In this document: piece by piece, positions 19,635 through 28,259 of the stretch | Position numbering within the stretch: position 1 is the first letter of the stretch | Layout: each line of letters opens with the position of its first letter | Assembly: GCA_046484405.1 (NCBI GenBank) | Contig: JAWOIX010000034.1 | Coordinates: 1 to 64,000, forward strand | Length of the DNA stretch: 64,000 nt | DNA from: Pelovirga sp046484405 | Lineage (GTDB): Bacteria; Desulfobacterota; Desulfuromonadia; Desulfuromonadales; Geopsychrobacteraceae | Direction of reading: 5' to 3' | Notes under the pieces: model-generated | What the model saw: only the letters and a program-made list of their open reading frames with translations | Database searches by the model: none | What the model was told of the DNA's origin: nothing | Program-made: the position numbers and the translations under genes

Positions 19635-20752
19635 CCAGCCGACTGGAACAGGTCTGGCGCGCTATCGACCCGCAACGCCTGCGCACCACCCTGATCGACA
19701 TGATCGACATCTACTCTCCCTCCGGCAAGGAGGAGGATATCCAGCTCTACCTCGAAGAACGCCTGGCCGCGACGGGCACTGCGGTCCGGCGCCAGGTCGT
19801 TGAGGAGGAACGTTTCAACCTGATCGCGACAATGGGAGACCGGGAACCGGATCTCTACCTGGTCGGTCATGTCGACACTGTCCCCGCCTGGGATATCGAT
19901 GAATACGCGGCGGTGGAAGAATGGGGCGTGGTGCGCGGCCTCGGCAGCGCGGACATGAAGGGGGGCTGTGCCGCCATGGTGGAAACCTGGACAGCGCTGG
20001 CGAGCCTGCCCGAAGAACAACGTCCACCCCTCGGGCTGCTTCTCGTCGTCGGCGAAGAGGAAAACGGCGACGGCAGCGCCCGCTTTCTGGAAGACTGCTG
20101 CCCGGCAGCGGTGATCATCGGTGAGCCGACGTCCCTGTTGCCGGCCTTCAACCATTACGGCTACATGGAGGTGACCCTGATCACCCAGGGGCGCCGGATT
20201 CATTCCTCCCTGCCGGAACTCGGCCACAACGCGATCGAATCGATGCTGCGGGTGCTGCTGCAGATTGAACGCTCAACCACCTTCAAGCAACTGGCCGACA
20301 AGCTGGTCTACTCTATCCGGGAAATGAGCTCCTCCCGGGCCGGCTTCGTTGTGCCGGATCGCTGCGAAGCAATGATCGACCTGCATCTCTCCCCCGATGT
20401 CAGTCCGGGCGTGATCCGCGCTGCCATGGAAAAAACCCTCGACCAGGCCCGGCAGACGATCAAAGGACTCGACCTTGAAGTCAGCTTCGATTTTGAAGCA
20501 GCCGGTTACCAGCTCGATCCGCTGCACAGGACCGTGGATGTCCTCGAGGAGGTCTATCAGCGCCTTAACCTTCCCTTGAGCTTCGTCCCTTTCCGCTCCC
20601 ACTCCGACGGCAACCTCTTCCACCAGGCCGGCAGCAGCCCGCTCATTCTCGGCCCCGGGTCCCTGGAAACCGCCCATACCGCCGAAGAACAGACCAGCCT
20701 GGTGCAGGTGGAAGGCGCTGCCCGCATCTACGCGGCACTGGCCCTGGGCTGA
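19631..20752 (+). CDS. M20-family metallopeptidase/deacylase (ArgE/DapE-like)
   Basis: The 373-aa zinc hydrolase has the M20 landmarks: GHVDTVPAWD with metal ligand His80 and Asp82, GSADMKGG, the catalytic/metal acidic pair in GEEENGD, a dimerisation domain, and a C-terminal HSDGN and ETAHTAEE stretch that supplies the last ligand. Candidate reactions are deacylation of N-acetylornithine, acetyl-citrulline or acetyl-lysine. Because dapL is present, a DapE role is unlikely; whether it is ArgE depends on whether argJ exists elsewhere. It is coupled to the upstream acetyltransferase gene. The convergent TM2 gene ends 2 bases after its stop. Confidence 0.82.
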   Translation: MTSRLEQVWRAIDPQRLRTTLIDMIDIYSPSGKEEDIQLYLEERLAATGTAVRRQVVEEERFNLIATMGDREPDLYLVGHVDTVPAWDIDEYAAVEEWGVVRGLGSADMKGGCAAMVETWTALASLPEEQRPPLGLLLVVGEEENGDGSARFLEDCCPAAVIIGEPTSLLPAFNHYGYMEVTLITQGRRIHSSLPELGHNAIESMLRVLLQIERSTTFKQLADKLVYSIREMSSSRAGFVVPDRCEAMIDLHLSPDVSPGVIRAAMEKTLDQARQTIKGLDLEVSFDFEAAGYQLDPLHRTVDVLEEVYQRLNLPLSFVPFRSHSDGNLFHQAGSSPLILGPGSLETAHTAEEQTSLVQVEGAARIYAALALG

Positions 20753-20753
20753 G

Positions 20754-21149
20754 TCAGCCGCAACGATTCACCTCGTCGACCTGCTCATTGAGGGTCCAGA
20801 AATCATAAAGGTAGCCGAGCAGGAACAGCCCGCCGGTAAAAAACCAGATCAGGCCGGTAAACCACTTGCCCAGGTAAAATCGGTGAACACCGAACACCCC
20901 GAGGAAGGTCATCAGCACCCAGGTGACACTGTAGTCCTTCGGGCCGACCAGATAGCGGCGGTCCGCCGCCCGATCCAGCGCCGGGATGAGAAACAGGTCG
21001 ACGATCCAGCCGATAAAGAACAGTCCCAGGGTAAAAAAGTAGATGGTGCCGCTGATCGGACGACCGTAATAAAACCGGTGGGCCCCCATGAACCCGAAGA
21101 TCCAGAGGATATAACCGATCAACAGCGAGTGGCTTTTTCCATCGAACAC
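20754..21149 (-). CDS. TM2-domain membrane protein
   Basis: The 131-aa protein consists of two TM2 units, each with two hydrophobic helices joined by a G-x-H-R-F-Y turn (GAHRFYYGRP and GVHRFYLGKW). TM2 proteins are small inner-membrane proteins of uncertain function. A short Asp/Arg-rich loop joins the units. The gene starts 3 bases after the tex stop, so it is the distal gene of a tex operon. Confidence 0.8.
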   Translation of the reverse strand: MFDGKSHSLLIGYILWIFGFMGAHRFYYGRPISGTIYFFTLGLFFIGWIVDLFLIPALDRAADRRYLVGPKDYSVTWVLMTFLGVFGVHRFYLGKWFTGLIWFFTGGLFLLGYLYDFWTLNEQVDEVNRCG

Positions 21150-21152
21150 CGG

Positions 21153-23459
21153 CTACCTCCTGACTCGAAAACCTGACTGTTTCAACGCCGCGGCCAGAGC
21201 ACCCGTCCCCTGTGGCAGTGCCTCGGAGCTCTTCGCTAACGGCTTTTTATGCCCCTGCTCCTGCCCTGTGCGGCGCACCTCTGCCGCAGTCTCCGCCTTG
21301 ACATCGCCACTGCGCATCGTCAGGGAAATCCGCTTGCGTTGGATATCGACCGCCACCACCCGCACCTGGACCTGCTGACCGACCCTGACGACATCGTTGG
21401 GATCCTTGATGAAACGGTCGGCCAGCTGACTGACATGCACGAGGCCATCCTGGTGGACCCCGATATCGACAAAAGCCCCGAACGCGGCGACGTTGGTGAC
21501 AACGCCGTTAAGAGTCATCCCGTCCTGCAGATCGCCGATGGTCATGACATCTGCCCGAAACCCGGCGGTCACAAAGGTCGCGCGTGGATCCCGCCCCGGC
21601 TTTTTTAATTCCGTGAGAATATCGCGCAGGGTGGGCAGACCGACGTCATCGCCGAGGTAGCGCGTCAGATCGACCTTCTCCAGCAGGCCCGGCTGGGTGA
21701 TCAGGGTGGCAACGTCCACCACGGCATCGGCGGCCATGCGTTCCACCAGGCCATAGCGCTCCGGGTGGACAGCGGTATTGTCGAGGGGCTGGGCGCCATT
21801 GCGAATGCGTAAGAAACCGGCCGCCTGTTCGAAGGCCTTGGCACCGAAACGGGGCACCTTGAGCAGTTGCGCGCGGCTGACGAACACCCCCTGCTCATCG
21901 CGATAGCGAACGATGGCCCGGGCAAGGGACTCGCCGATGCCCGAAACAAAACCAAGCAGCGCCGCGCTGGCGGTATTCAGATCGACGCCGACGTAGTTGA
22001 CGCAGGATTCCACCACCTGGTCGAGGGCCTTCTTCAAGGCCAGCTGGTTGACGTCGTGCTGATATTGGCCGACACCGATGCTTTTCGGGTCCACCTTGAC
22101 CAGCTCGGCGAGGGGATCCTGCAGCCGCCGGGCAATGGAGATAGCGCCGCGGACGGTCAGATCAAGCTCGGGAAATTCCTCACGGGCGATAGCGGAGGCG
22201 GAGTAGACACTGGCTCCCGCTTCACTGACCATGACCACGGGAATCCTGTCTGCCTTCTCTTTGAGGCAGGCGCGGACAAACTGCTCCATTTCCCGACCGG
22301 CCGTGCCGTTGCCGATTGCCACCATCGTGACCCGGTGACTGTCGATCAGGCGCAGCAGTTCCTCCTGCGCCCTGTCCACCCGACCGGCACCGGTGTGGGG
22401 ATAAATGGTGGCATGCGCAAGAAAGCGGCCGGTTTCATCGACGACAGCGAGCTTTGAACCGGTCCGCAGCCCGGGATCGACGCCGAGCACCCGCCGGCTG
22501 CCGGCCGGCGCCGCGAGCAGCAGGTTGCGCAGATTCTCGGCAAAAATCCGGATCGCCTCCGCATCGGCCTGCTGCTTGGCCTGCAAGCGCAGCTCCACCT
22601 CGATGGACGGTTCAATCAGGCGCGCGTAGGCATCGGCGACGACAGCGCCGAGCCAGTCCCGGCAGGGCGTTTGTGCCGGCAGCAGGAGCAGGTTCAGGCG
22701 CCGCAGGATCTCCTCGGTGGGAGGATCGATCTGCAGCCGCAGGATCTCTTCCTTTTCGCCGCGGCGCATGGCCAGCATGCGATGCGAGGGAACCTGTTTC
22801 AGCGCTTCGCTGAAATCGTAGTACATCTCATATTTACTCACCGTCCCCTCTTTGCCTCGCGCGGGCTGGGAACGGAAAACTCCCTGCTCCCACGTCAGTT
22901 CCCGCACCAGTGCGCGGGCCGCAGCGCTGTCGGCAAACCCTTCGGCGAGAATATACCCGGCCCCGCACAGTGCCGCCGCACAGTCGGCAACGCCGGCCTG
23001 CGGGTCGACAAAGGGACGCGCCAGCGCATCCAGATCGAGTGCGGCGCCGGTCGCACCGAAAATCTTCTCGGCCAGTGGCGCAAGCCCCTGCTCTCTGGCG
23101 ATGGTCGCCTTGGTGCGACGCTTCGGTTTGAAGGGAAGATACAGGTCTTCGAGTTCGGTCTTCTGCTGACAGGCAAGAATCCGGGCATGCAATTCGGCGG
23201 TGAGCTGGCCCTGCTCCTCGATCGACTTGAGGACCGTCCGCCGGCGCTCATCAAGTTCCTGGTGATATGCAAGGCGCTCTTCCACCAGGCGGATCTGGAC
23301 CTCGTCCAGTTCGCCGGTGGCTTCCTTGCGATAACGGGCAATAAAAGGCACCGTCGCCCCCCCCTCGAGCAGGGCAATGGTCTGTTCAATCTGCGCGGAG
23401 CGCAACCCGGTCTGCTGCTGCAGCAGGGAAATGAGATCCGGTGCTTGTGGTTGATGCAT
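21153..23459 (-). CDS. tex: Tex-family S1 RNA-binding protein
   Basis: Tex is a cytoplasmic nucleic-acid-binding factor linked to transcription and RNA metabolism. The 768-aa protein has the N-terminal helical region (VPFIARYRKEATGELDE), a YqgF-like RNase H fold (RVLGVDPGLRTGSKLAVVD), a helix-hairpin-helix unit (LLGFVSGIGESLARAIVRY) and a C-terminal S1 domain (GVVTNVAAFGAFVDIGVHQDGLVH), then a Lys/Ala tail. The ATG at 23459 has AAAGG six bases upstream; the alternative ATG two codons earlier abuts the ribosome-binding site and is less likely. The TM2 gene follows in the same operon. Confidence 0.94.
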   Translation of the reverse strand: MHQPQAPDLISLLQQQTGLRSAQIEQTIALLEGGATVPFIARYRKEATGELDEVQIRLVEERLAYHQELDERRRTVLKSIEEQGQLTAELHARILACQQKTELEDLYLPFKPKRRTKATIAREQGLAPLAEKIFGATGAALDLDALARPFVDPQAGVADCAAALCGAGYILAEGFADSAAARALVRELTWEQGVFRSQPARGKEGTVSKYEMYYDFSEALKQVPSHRMLAMRRGEKEEILRLQIDPPTEEILRRLNLLLLPAQTPCRDWLGAVVADAYARLIEPSIEVELRLQAKQQADAEAIRIFAENLRNLLLAAPAGSRRVLGVDPGLRTGSKLAVVDETGRFLAHATIYPHTGAGRVDRAQEELLRLIDSHRVTMVAIGNGTAGREMEQFVRACLKEKADRIPVVMVSEAGASVYSASAIAREEFPELDLTVRGAISIARRLQDPLAELVKVDPKSIGVGQYQHDVNQLALKKALDQVVESCVNYVGVDLNTASAALLGFVSGIGESLARAIVRYRDEQGVFVSRAQLLKVPRFGAKAFEQAAGFLRIRNGAQPLDNTAVHPERYGLVERMAADAVVDVATLITQPGLLEKVDLTRYLGDDVGLPTLRDILTELKKPGRDPRATFVTAGFRADVMTIGDLQDGMTLNGVVTNVAAFGAFVDIGVHQDGLVHVSQLADRFIKDPNDVVRVGQQVQVRVVAVDIQRKRISLTMRSGDVKAETAAEVRRTGQEQGHKKPLAKSSEALPQGTGALAAALKQSGFRVRR

Positions 23460-23636
23460 GGTCATCCTTTAAGATAAAGCGTTTGGTCCGTTTGCGGACC
23501 CAGGGGTGAACAGATGAAGAACACAGGGTTCTGCGGCAATGTCACAAAAACCGGTCGCTGATGCGCCGGGCAGCGCTGCCGTGAGCCAGCGGCCACAAGA
23601 ACCGGAATGAATCTCTTGAAGTTATCAAGCGGGACA

Positions 23637-24125
23637 CTAGCGACTGGTGCGGGGGAAGGACCACTGACGATAAGACACGGATTCATCATCAACGAAGGTC
23701 GCCTCATAACCGAAGGTGTAGGCCACCACTCCGGGAACCCTGTCGAGGGTCAGGGAAAAAGGTGTTCTCTCTTCGGGGCTCTGCCACATGAACCGGCTCA
23801 GGGTCTGGTACGCGACCACCCGATCCGCCTCGTCGAGAAGAAACAGGATCAGGGTCGCATTCGTCACGCGGGAATACATGGCCTGGGAATGAAAGGTGAA
23901 GAACACCTCTCCGGAAAAACGATACTGCCGCTCGTCCTGTTCCAGCGTGCTTTCAACGATGACGTGGGTATCCTGCCATTGCTGTGGTCCAGCCAGCGGC
24001 GGTGCGATCGCGATCACCCCGGCGCGGTCGGCAAGGGCACCCAGGTAGTGACCGCCACCCGCCTGACAGGCGGTCAATCCGATCAGGGCGAAAACAACAC
24101 AATATGTCAGCCACCTGCTCACCAT
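23637..24125 (-). CDS. Hypothetical lipoprotein
   Basis: The 162-aa product starts MVSRWLTYCVVFALIGLTAC, a lipoprotein signal with acylated Cys near residue 20, followed by a Gly-rich segment and a beta-rich region (VIVESTLEQDERQYRFSGEVFFTF). I do not recognise a family. I chose the ATG at 24125 because it begins the signal peptide directly; an upstream in-frame start would put 13 polar residues before it. It probably sits on the inner leaflet of the outer membrane. Neighbours, a rhodanese and tex on the same strand, give no clear hint. Confidence 0.6.
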   Translation of the reverse strand: MVSRWLTYCVVFALIGLTACQAGGGHYLGALADRAGVIAIAPPLAGPQQWQDTHVIVESTLEQDERQYRFSGEVFFTFHSQAMYSRVTNATLILFLLDEADRVVAYQTLSRFMWQSPEERTPFSLTLDRVPGVVAYTFGYEATFVDDESVSYRQWSFPRTSR

Positions 24126-24242
24126 AACGCGGTCTCCTGAAAAACCCCCAAGCTGCTGTGGCATTCTACTATAGCCCCGGGGAAAACAAAAGGGTCGCAG
24201 ACCGCTGTCCGGCTTGCGAACAGACAGGCAACCCGCGGACTC

Positions 24243-24617
24243 TCAGCCGCCAGAGTCGGGATATGTCGCTACCGGCAGACCGGCTGCCAGCCAGCCGTAA
24301 ATACCGTCCGCCACGTTGTAGACCAGCGCTCGCGCGCTGTTTTCCAGGAGGAATTCCCCGACCAGCCCGGTACGATAGCCACTCCGGCAGATCAGCAGCA
24401 GGGGTTGTTCGCAGGGGACGCGGCGGTCCAGCTCCGTAAGCCATTGCTGCGGCCGGCTGCCGCCCTGGGCATCATAAAAAGTCAGCAGAATACTGCCGGC
24501 GACAATGCCGGTCTGTTGCCATTCCTCCGGCCGGCGCACATCGACCAGTGCCGCACCCTCGCGGAGCAAGGACGGCACGGCACGACTGCTGATCTGCCTC
24601 ACGCTGCGCTCCCGCAA
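24243..24617 (-). CDS. Single-domain rhodanese-like protein
   Basis: The 124-aa protein is one rhodanese domain: ALVDVRRPEEW near residues 23-33, the active-site loop CRSGYRT with the sulfur-accepting Cys77, and the closing NVADGIYGWLAAGLP. It probably carries persulfide sulfur in the cytoplasm; no signal peptide is present. The start appears to be TTG at 24617, preceded by AGGGAG. It is divergent from the universal stress gene across 118 bases. Confidence 0.82.
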   Translation of the reverse strand: MRERSVRQISSRAVPSLLREGAALVDVRRPEEWQQTGIVAGSILLTFYDAQGGSRPQQWLTELDRRVPCEQPLLLICRSGYRTGLVGEFLLENSARALVYNVADGIYGWLAAGLPVATYPDSGG

Positions 24618-24735
24618 AAAGTGTCTCCCTGGACCGGGTTCGTCCGGTTTTGTGGTGTGATTTTCCGGCGGACCGCCAAAAACTCGATTATACTTCAGGA
24701 ACAGATGGTGCCGGTTTTCTTCCAGGAGGTGTCGT

Positions 24736-25227
24736 ATGCTGCCACTCTACAATCATATCCTCGTTCCCACGGACTTCAGCGCCAACGCAGACCAGGCTTT
24801 TCGCCACGCCGTCCTGCTGGCGCGACTGCACGACGCGAAAATCCACCTGGTCCACGTGATTCAACAGGTTGATCCGTCGATGCGCAACTTTGTGTCATCC
24901 GTGATCGGCGCGGACCGGTTGACCGAGTACGAAACAAACAACCTGAGCCTGGCCCGATCGGAGTTAAAAAACCAGCTGGATGCCTTTATCCGCAAAGAGC
25001 TGGAAAAAGCTCCGCAGGATCAGAAGCACTTCGCTGAAACGATTATCACGATGGGCCATCCGGTCGAGAAGATCCTCGCCGAGGCACAGCGACTGGCCGC
25101 CGATGTCATCGTCATGGGGACCCACGGCAGGGGGACGCTGGAACACGCCCTGCTCGGCAGCGTCACCGAAAAGGTCCTGCGGAAAGCACGCCGTCCGGTC
25201 TTTGTCGTCCCTCTGCCTGACCGTTAG
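24736..25227 (+). CDS. Universal stress protein (UspA family)
   Basis: The 163-aa protein has the UspA fold with ILVPTDFSANADQAFRHA at the N-terminus and the ATP-binding motif GTHGRGTLEHALLGSVTE (G-2x-G-9x-G-S/T type) near residues 126-143, so it is probably an ATP-binding member. A central insertion (residues 45-95, RNFVSSVIGAD to KELEKAPQDQK) is longer than in minimal Usp proteins. CAGGAGG precedes the ATG. Confidence 0.9.
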   Translation: MLPLYNHILVPTDFSANADQAFRHAVLLARLHDAKIHLVHVIQQVDPSMRNFVSSVIGADRLTEYETNNLSLARSELKNQLDAFIRKELEKAPQDQKHFAETIITMGHPVEKILAEAQRLAADVIVMGTHGRGTLEHALLGSVTEKVLRKARRPVFVVPLPDR

Positions 25228-25232
25228 CGCGA

Positions 25233-25685
25233 TCAGGGGGCCAGCGCCTGGGACGAGAAATTGAAATGAAGCAGCGAATAGACCCCGTCCCGATCGAGCA
25301 GACTCAGGGTCACTTCCGCGGCACCGCTGCTGTAACGGGCAGCAACCCGGTAGGTGACCACGTTGCGCTCAATGGCACCCGTGGTCATCGCGGTACTGGT
25401 GGATTTAAACCTGGGGCGATCAAAAGCCTCCAGTTCACCGATGCGCGCCAGGTACTCAAGCATCTGCGTCAGCCGCTCATCGGTCACCCGCGCCAGGGCT
25501 TCTTCGTCGAGCAGCTCTTTGGTCGCGTCCAGGTCCCAACGGCTGAGCTGCGGCAACGCTGCGTTGATGTAGGGCACGGCAGTCGGGTCGTAGCGTGACG
25601 ACTGGACATAGCCATAGATAAAATAGACACTGACAGCGGTGGCCACGACGGTCAGCATGTAGGCAAGCAATTTTTTGATATTCAA
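25233..25685 (-). CDS. Hypothetical single-span membrane protein
   Basis: The 150-aa protein has one N-terminal transmembrane or signal-anchor helix (LLAYMLTVVATAVSVYFIYGYV), then a soluble region with helices (ALPQLSRWDLDATKELLDEEAL) and a beta-rich C-terminal half. The shape resembles SnoaL/NTF2-like periplasmic domains, but I do not recognise the family. It is convergent with the universal stress gene, 5 bases apart, and divergent from the MFS gene. Confidence 0.55.
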   Translation of the reverse strand: MNIKKLLAYMLTVVATAVSVYFIYGYVQSSRYDPTAVPYINAALPQLSRWDLDATKELLDEEALARVTDERLTQMLEYLARIGELEAFDRPRFKSTSTAMTTGAIERNVVTYRVAARYSSGAAEVTLSLLDRDGVYSLLHFNFSSQALAP

Positions 25686-25744
25686 TGTCTTAAATCCTCT
25701 GTCGGAAAATCATTCGCCAGCGACGTTACCCGAACTGCGGAACA

Positions 25745-26962
25745 GTGACAAGAAAATTGAAGCTGCAAATAAAAACTGCTGCCAGCCCCCGCAACCGTCT
25801 GCCGCAACCTTCGCGCCGGGCCCACCTGGTGCTGCTTGGCGGAATCCTCGGCATGATGGTCGCCATGGGCATCGGGCGTTTTGTCTATACCCCGATTCTC
25901 CCCTTGATGCAGCGTGACCTGGGAATGAGCAACACCCTGGCCGGCTGGCTCGCCGGCCTGAACTATCTCGGTTACCTGGCCGGCGCGGTCCTTTGTTCCC
26001 TGGCGCCGCGCCTGCTGGCGCTCCGCCTGGTGACCGGCGCGGCGCTGTTCGGCAGCATTCTGACGACCCTGCTGATGGGATTAACTCTCTCGGCCTTGTG
26101 GTGGAGCGGATTGCGTTTTGTCAGCGGGGTGGCCAGCGCCGTTCTCTTTATTCTGATTGCCGCGGAAGTCGGAGACGTGCTGCGCCGCCAGGGTTTGAAC
26201 CATCGCATCGGCCTGCTCTACAGCGGGGTCGGACTGGGCATCGCCCTGTCCGGGCTGATGACACCGTTGTTTGATCGACTGGCGGGCTGGAGCGGCGCCT
26301 GGATCGGTTCCGGCCTGGTCGCAGGCGCGCTCGCCATCATCGGAATCGGCCTCGGACGCCAAAAGGGCGCACTTGACCCTGCCGCCACGCAAACGCGGCG
26401 CAACGGCAGGACAAAACACATCGTCTACCCGCTGGCCCTGGCCTATTTCCTCGAGGGCCTGGGCTATGTCGTCACCGCAACCTTTCTCGTCGCGATGATC
26501 GCGGCAACCCCCTCCCTGGGGCACTTAGCTCCCTGGAGCTGGGTCGCTGTCGGTCTGGCGGCGGTTCCCTCAACCCTGCTCTGGCCGTACCTGGCACGCC
26601 GCAGCGGTTACCGCGTGGCACTGATCTGCGCCTACGCCGTGCAGGCCGCCGGCATCCTCGTCAGCGTGTTCAGCACGTCAGTTCTCGGTATTCTGTTTGC
26701 CGCCACCAGCTTCGGCGGAACCTTCCTCGGTATCGTCGCCCTGACCCTGGCCGAAGGACAACGCCGGATGCCGGCCGACAGTCGCTGGATTGCCGCCTTT
26801 CTGACCGCCTGGTTCGGTGTCGGACAGGTCCTTGGCCCGATCGTCGCGGGCCGCCTCGCTGACCTGCGGGACGGCTTTGCCCTGCCGCTGCTGCTGGCCA
26901 CCGGCTGCATCATCATCAGCCTGCTGGTCACCGCAGCGGATCGCCACTTCACCTCAACCTGA
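25745..26962 (+). CDS. MFS transporter, YbfB/YjiJ-like
   Basis: The 405-aa protein has about twelve hydrophobic helices and the GIGRFVYTPILPLM motif after the first helix that characterises the YbfB/YjiJ branch of the major facilitator superfamily. Substrate is unknown. The start is uncertain: the frame opens with GTG at 25745 with only weak ribosome-binding bases, and the ~28 basic residues before the first helix may be partly untranslated. A tautomerase gene follows after 29 bases and may be co-transcribed. Confidence 0.78.
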   Translation: MTRKLKLQIKTAASPRNRLPQPSRRAHLVLLGGILGMMVAMGIGRFVYTPILPLMQRDLGMSNTLAGWLAGLNYLGYLAGAVLCSLAPRLLALRLVTGAALFGSILTTLLMGLTLSALWWSGLRFVSGVASAVLFILIAAEVGDVLRRQGLNHRIGLLYSGVGLGIALSGLMTPLFDRLAGWSGAWIGSGLVAGALAIIGIGLGRQKGALDPAATQTRRNGRTKHIVYPLALAYFLEGLGYVVTATFLVAMIAATPSLGHLAPWSWVAVGLAAVPSTLLWPYLARRSGYRVALICAYAVQAAGILVSVFSTSVLGILFAATSFGGTFLGIVALTLAEGQRRMPADSRWIAAFLTAWFGVGQVLGPIVAGRLADLRDGFALPLLLATGCIIISLLVTAADRHFTST

Positions 26963-26991
26963 ACCGGAACGATAAAAAAGGAGTTGCCGCC

Positions 26992-27192
26992 ATGCCCTAT
27001 GTCAACATCAAAATTACCCGCGAAGGAGCCACCCCGGAACAGAAGAAACGCCTGATCAAGGGAGCGACCGAGCTCCTCGTCGAGGTTCTCGGGAAAAACC
27101 CCAGAACCACGGTGGTGGTCATCGACGAGGTCGATACCGACAACTGGGGGATCGGCGGGGAAACGGTCACCATCCTGCGCCAGCAATCCTGA
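26992..27192 (+). CDS. 4-oxalocrotonate tautomerase family protein
   Basis: The 66-aa protein starts MPYVNIKITREGATPEQK; removal of Met exposes Pro1, the general base of the 4-OT superfamily. The conserved beta-alpha-beta pattern and the C-terminal GGETVT are present, and the length is typical of the hexameric small subunit. Substrate is not indicated by context; no aromatic degradation genes are nearby. AAAAAGGAG precedes the ATG. Confidence 0.85.
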   Translation: MPYVNIKITREGATPEQKKRLIKGATELLVEVLGKNPRTTVVVIDEVDTDNWGIGGETVTILRQQS

Positions 27193-27204
27193 TCCTCCCG
27201 TAAC

Positions 27205-27259
27205 CAAGAGACGGGGATCGCCCCAGGACGCTCCGGGGTTCAAGCATGTTCGTCTCTTG
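27205..27259. terminator. Inverted repeat between convergent genes, possible bidirectional terminator
   Basis: Perfect 9-base arms CAAGAGACG (27205-27213) and CGTCTCTTG (27251-27259) enclose smaller GC helices; the CCCC at 27221-27224 can pair with GGGG on either side (27213-27216 or 27235-27238). It lies between the tautomerase and queF stop codons. No strong T-run follows on either strand, so the terminator role is tentative. Confidence 0.4.
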
Positions 27260-27271
27260 CTGTCCTTGTCC

Positions 27272-28102
27272 TTATTGCCTGACCAGGCGCAGATTGGCCG
27301 TTTCCGTTTCGTAGTTGGAACGGAAAGGATTGATATCAAGGCCGCCGCGGCGGGTGTAACGCGCGTACACCGTCAGTTGCTCCGGCTGGCAGTAGTGCAG
27401 CAGATCAACGAAGATGCGCTCGACGCACTGCTCGTGAAATTCGTTGTGCTGGCGAAAGGAAATCAGGTAGCGCAGCAGGGCTTCACGATCGATCCGTCCC
27501 CCCCGGTAACGGATCAGTACGCTCCCCCAGTCGGGTTGACTGGTGACCAGGCAGTTGCTTTTCAGCAGATGGCTGTGGAGTTCCTCTGCAACCTGAACAG
27601 CCGGGTCCGCAGCTCCGGCAAGCAGGGTCGGGGCGAGGGCATAGTCGGACACGGCGATATCAAGATCGTCCAGGCACTCCCCCGGCAACCTGTCAATCAG
27701 CAGGACATCGGAACGATCCAGCCCATGGAGCTGTACCCTGACGCCGGCACCGCAGACTCTCGACAGATCTTCGGCGATCTGCCGGGCCACCACGTCCCGG
27801 CCGGCAAACGAGGTCTGGTTGTACGAGTTGAGGTAGAGCTTGAGGGATTTGGACTCGATCAGGTTCGGTGACGAGCAGGGAACACGAAACTCTCCCAGCG
27901 CAACAACCGGTTTGCCCCGGGGATCGAGCCAGGAGAGCTCATACGCCGTCCACAGGTCGCTGCCGCCAAAGGGAAGAGCCCCGGTCAGCCCGAGCTCGTC
28001 GCGTTTGAGCTGGCGCGGAAACGGGCAGAGCAGTGCCGGATTATAACGGTCCTGGTAAGCGGTCGGCTTGCCGAGGGGCAGATGCTGCTCGAAATCGGCC
28101 AT
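27272..28102 (-). CDS. queF: NADPH-dependent 7-cyano-7-deazaguanine reductase (long form)
   Basis: QueF reduces preQ0 to preQ1 in queuosine synthesis. The 276-aa protein is the two-domain (YqcD-type) form: an N-terminal domain with the ESKSLKLYLNS substrate motif at residues 84-93, and a C-terminal tunnelling-fold domain with catalytic Cys184 in KSNCLVTSQPDWG and Asp191, plus the FRQHNEFHEQCVERIF and YTRRGGLDINPFRS blocks. It closely resembles the gammaproteobacterial enzyme. It is transcribed divergently from asd, with a long inverted repeat in the leader. Confidence 0.96.
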   Translation of the reverse strand: MADFEQHLPLGKPTAYQDRYNPALLCPFPRQLKRDELGLTGALPFGGSDLWTAYELSWLDPRGKPVVALGEFRVPCSSPNLIESKSLKLYLNSYNQTSFAGRDVVARQIAEDLSRVCGAGVRVQLHGLDRSDVLLIDRLPGECLDDLDIAVSDYALAPTLLAGAADPAVQVAEELHSHLLKSNCLVTSQPDWGSVLIRYRGGRIDREALLRYLISFRQHNEFHEQCVERIFVDLLHYCQPEQLTVYARYTRRGGLDINPFRSNYETETANLRLVRQ

Positions 28103-28145
28103 GAATCCCCCTAAAAAAAGGTGGTAAAAAGGTCAAAATGGATTT

Positions 28146-28213
28146 CCACCGATCTGGCAGAACTGTTATTATAACAGGCTGGCACACAGGCAGGAGTTCT
28201 GCCTGATCCGTGG
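28146..28213. repeat. 68-bp imperfect palindrome between queF and asd
   Basis: Arms 28146-28164 and 28195-28213 pair over 19 positions with two mismatches (core 9-bp match GGCAGAACT with AGTTCTGCC). The 30-base loop region holds a second perfect palindrome, CTGTTAT-T-ATAACAG (28163-28177), overlapping the left arm by 2 bases, and the right arm can instead form a local hairpin CAGGCAG/CTGCCTG (28187-28205). The alternatives are mutually exclusive. On the minus strand it would form the 5' leader of queF mRNA; on the plus strand it lies upstream of asd. It does not match a preQ1 riboswitch that I know. Confidence 0.7.
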
Positions 28214-28215
28214 CC

Positions 28216-28244
28216 AGAATAGGTTTATTTTTTTTACCCGTCAA
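28216..28244 (-). promoter_or_regulatory. Probable sigma70-type promoter of queF
   Basis: On the minus strand TTGACG (28244-28239) and TATTCT (28221-28216) are 17 bases apart. The expected start near 28209 would place the inverted repeat at the very 5' end of the queF message. The -35 element overlaps sequence just upstream of the asd ribosome-binding site. Confidence 0.5.
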
Positions 28245-28259
28245 CATGGAGAATATTTT

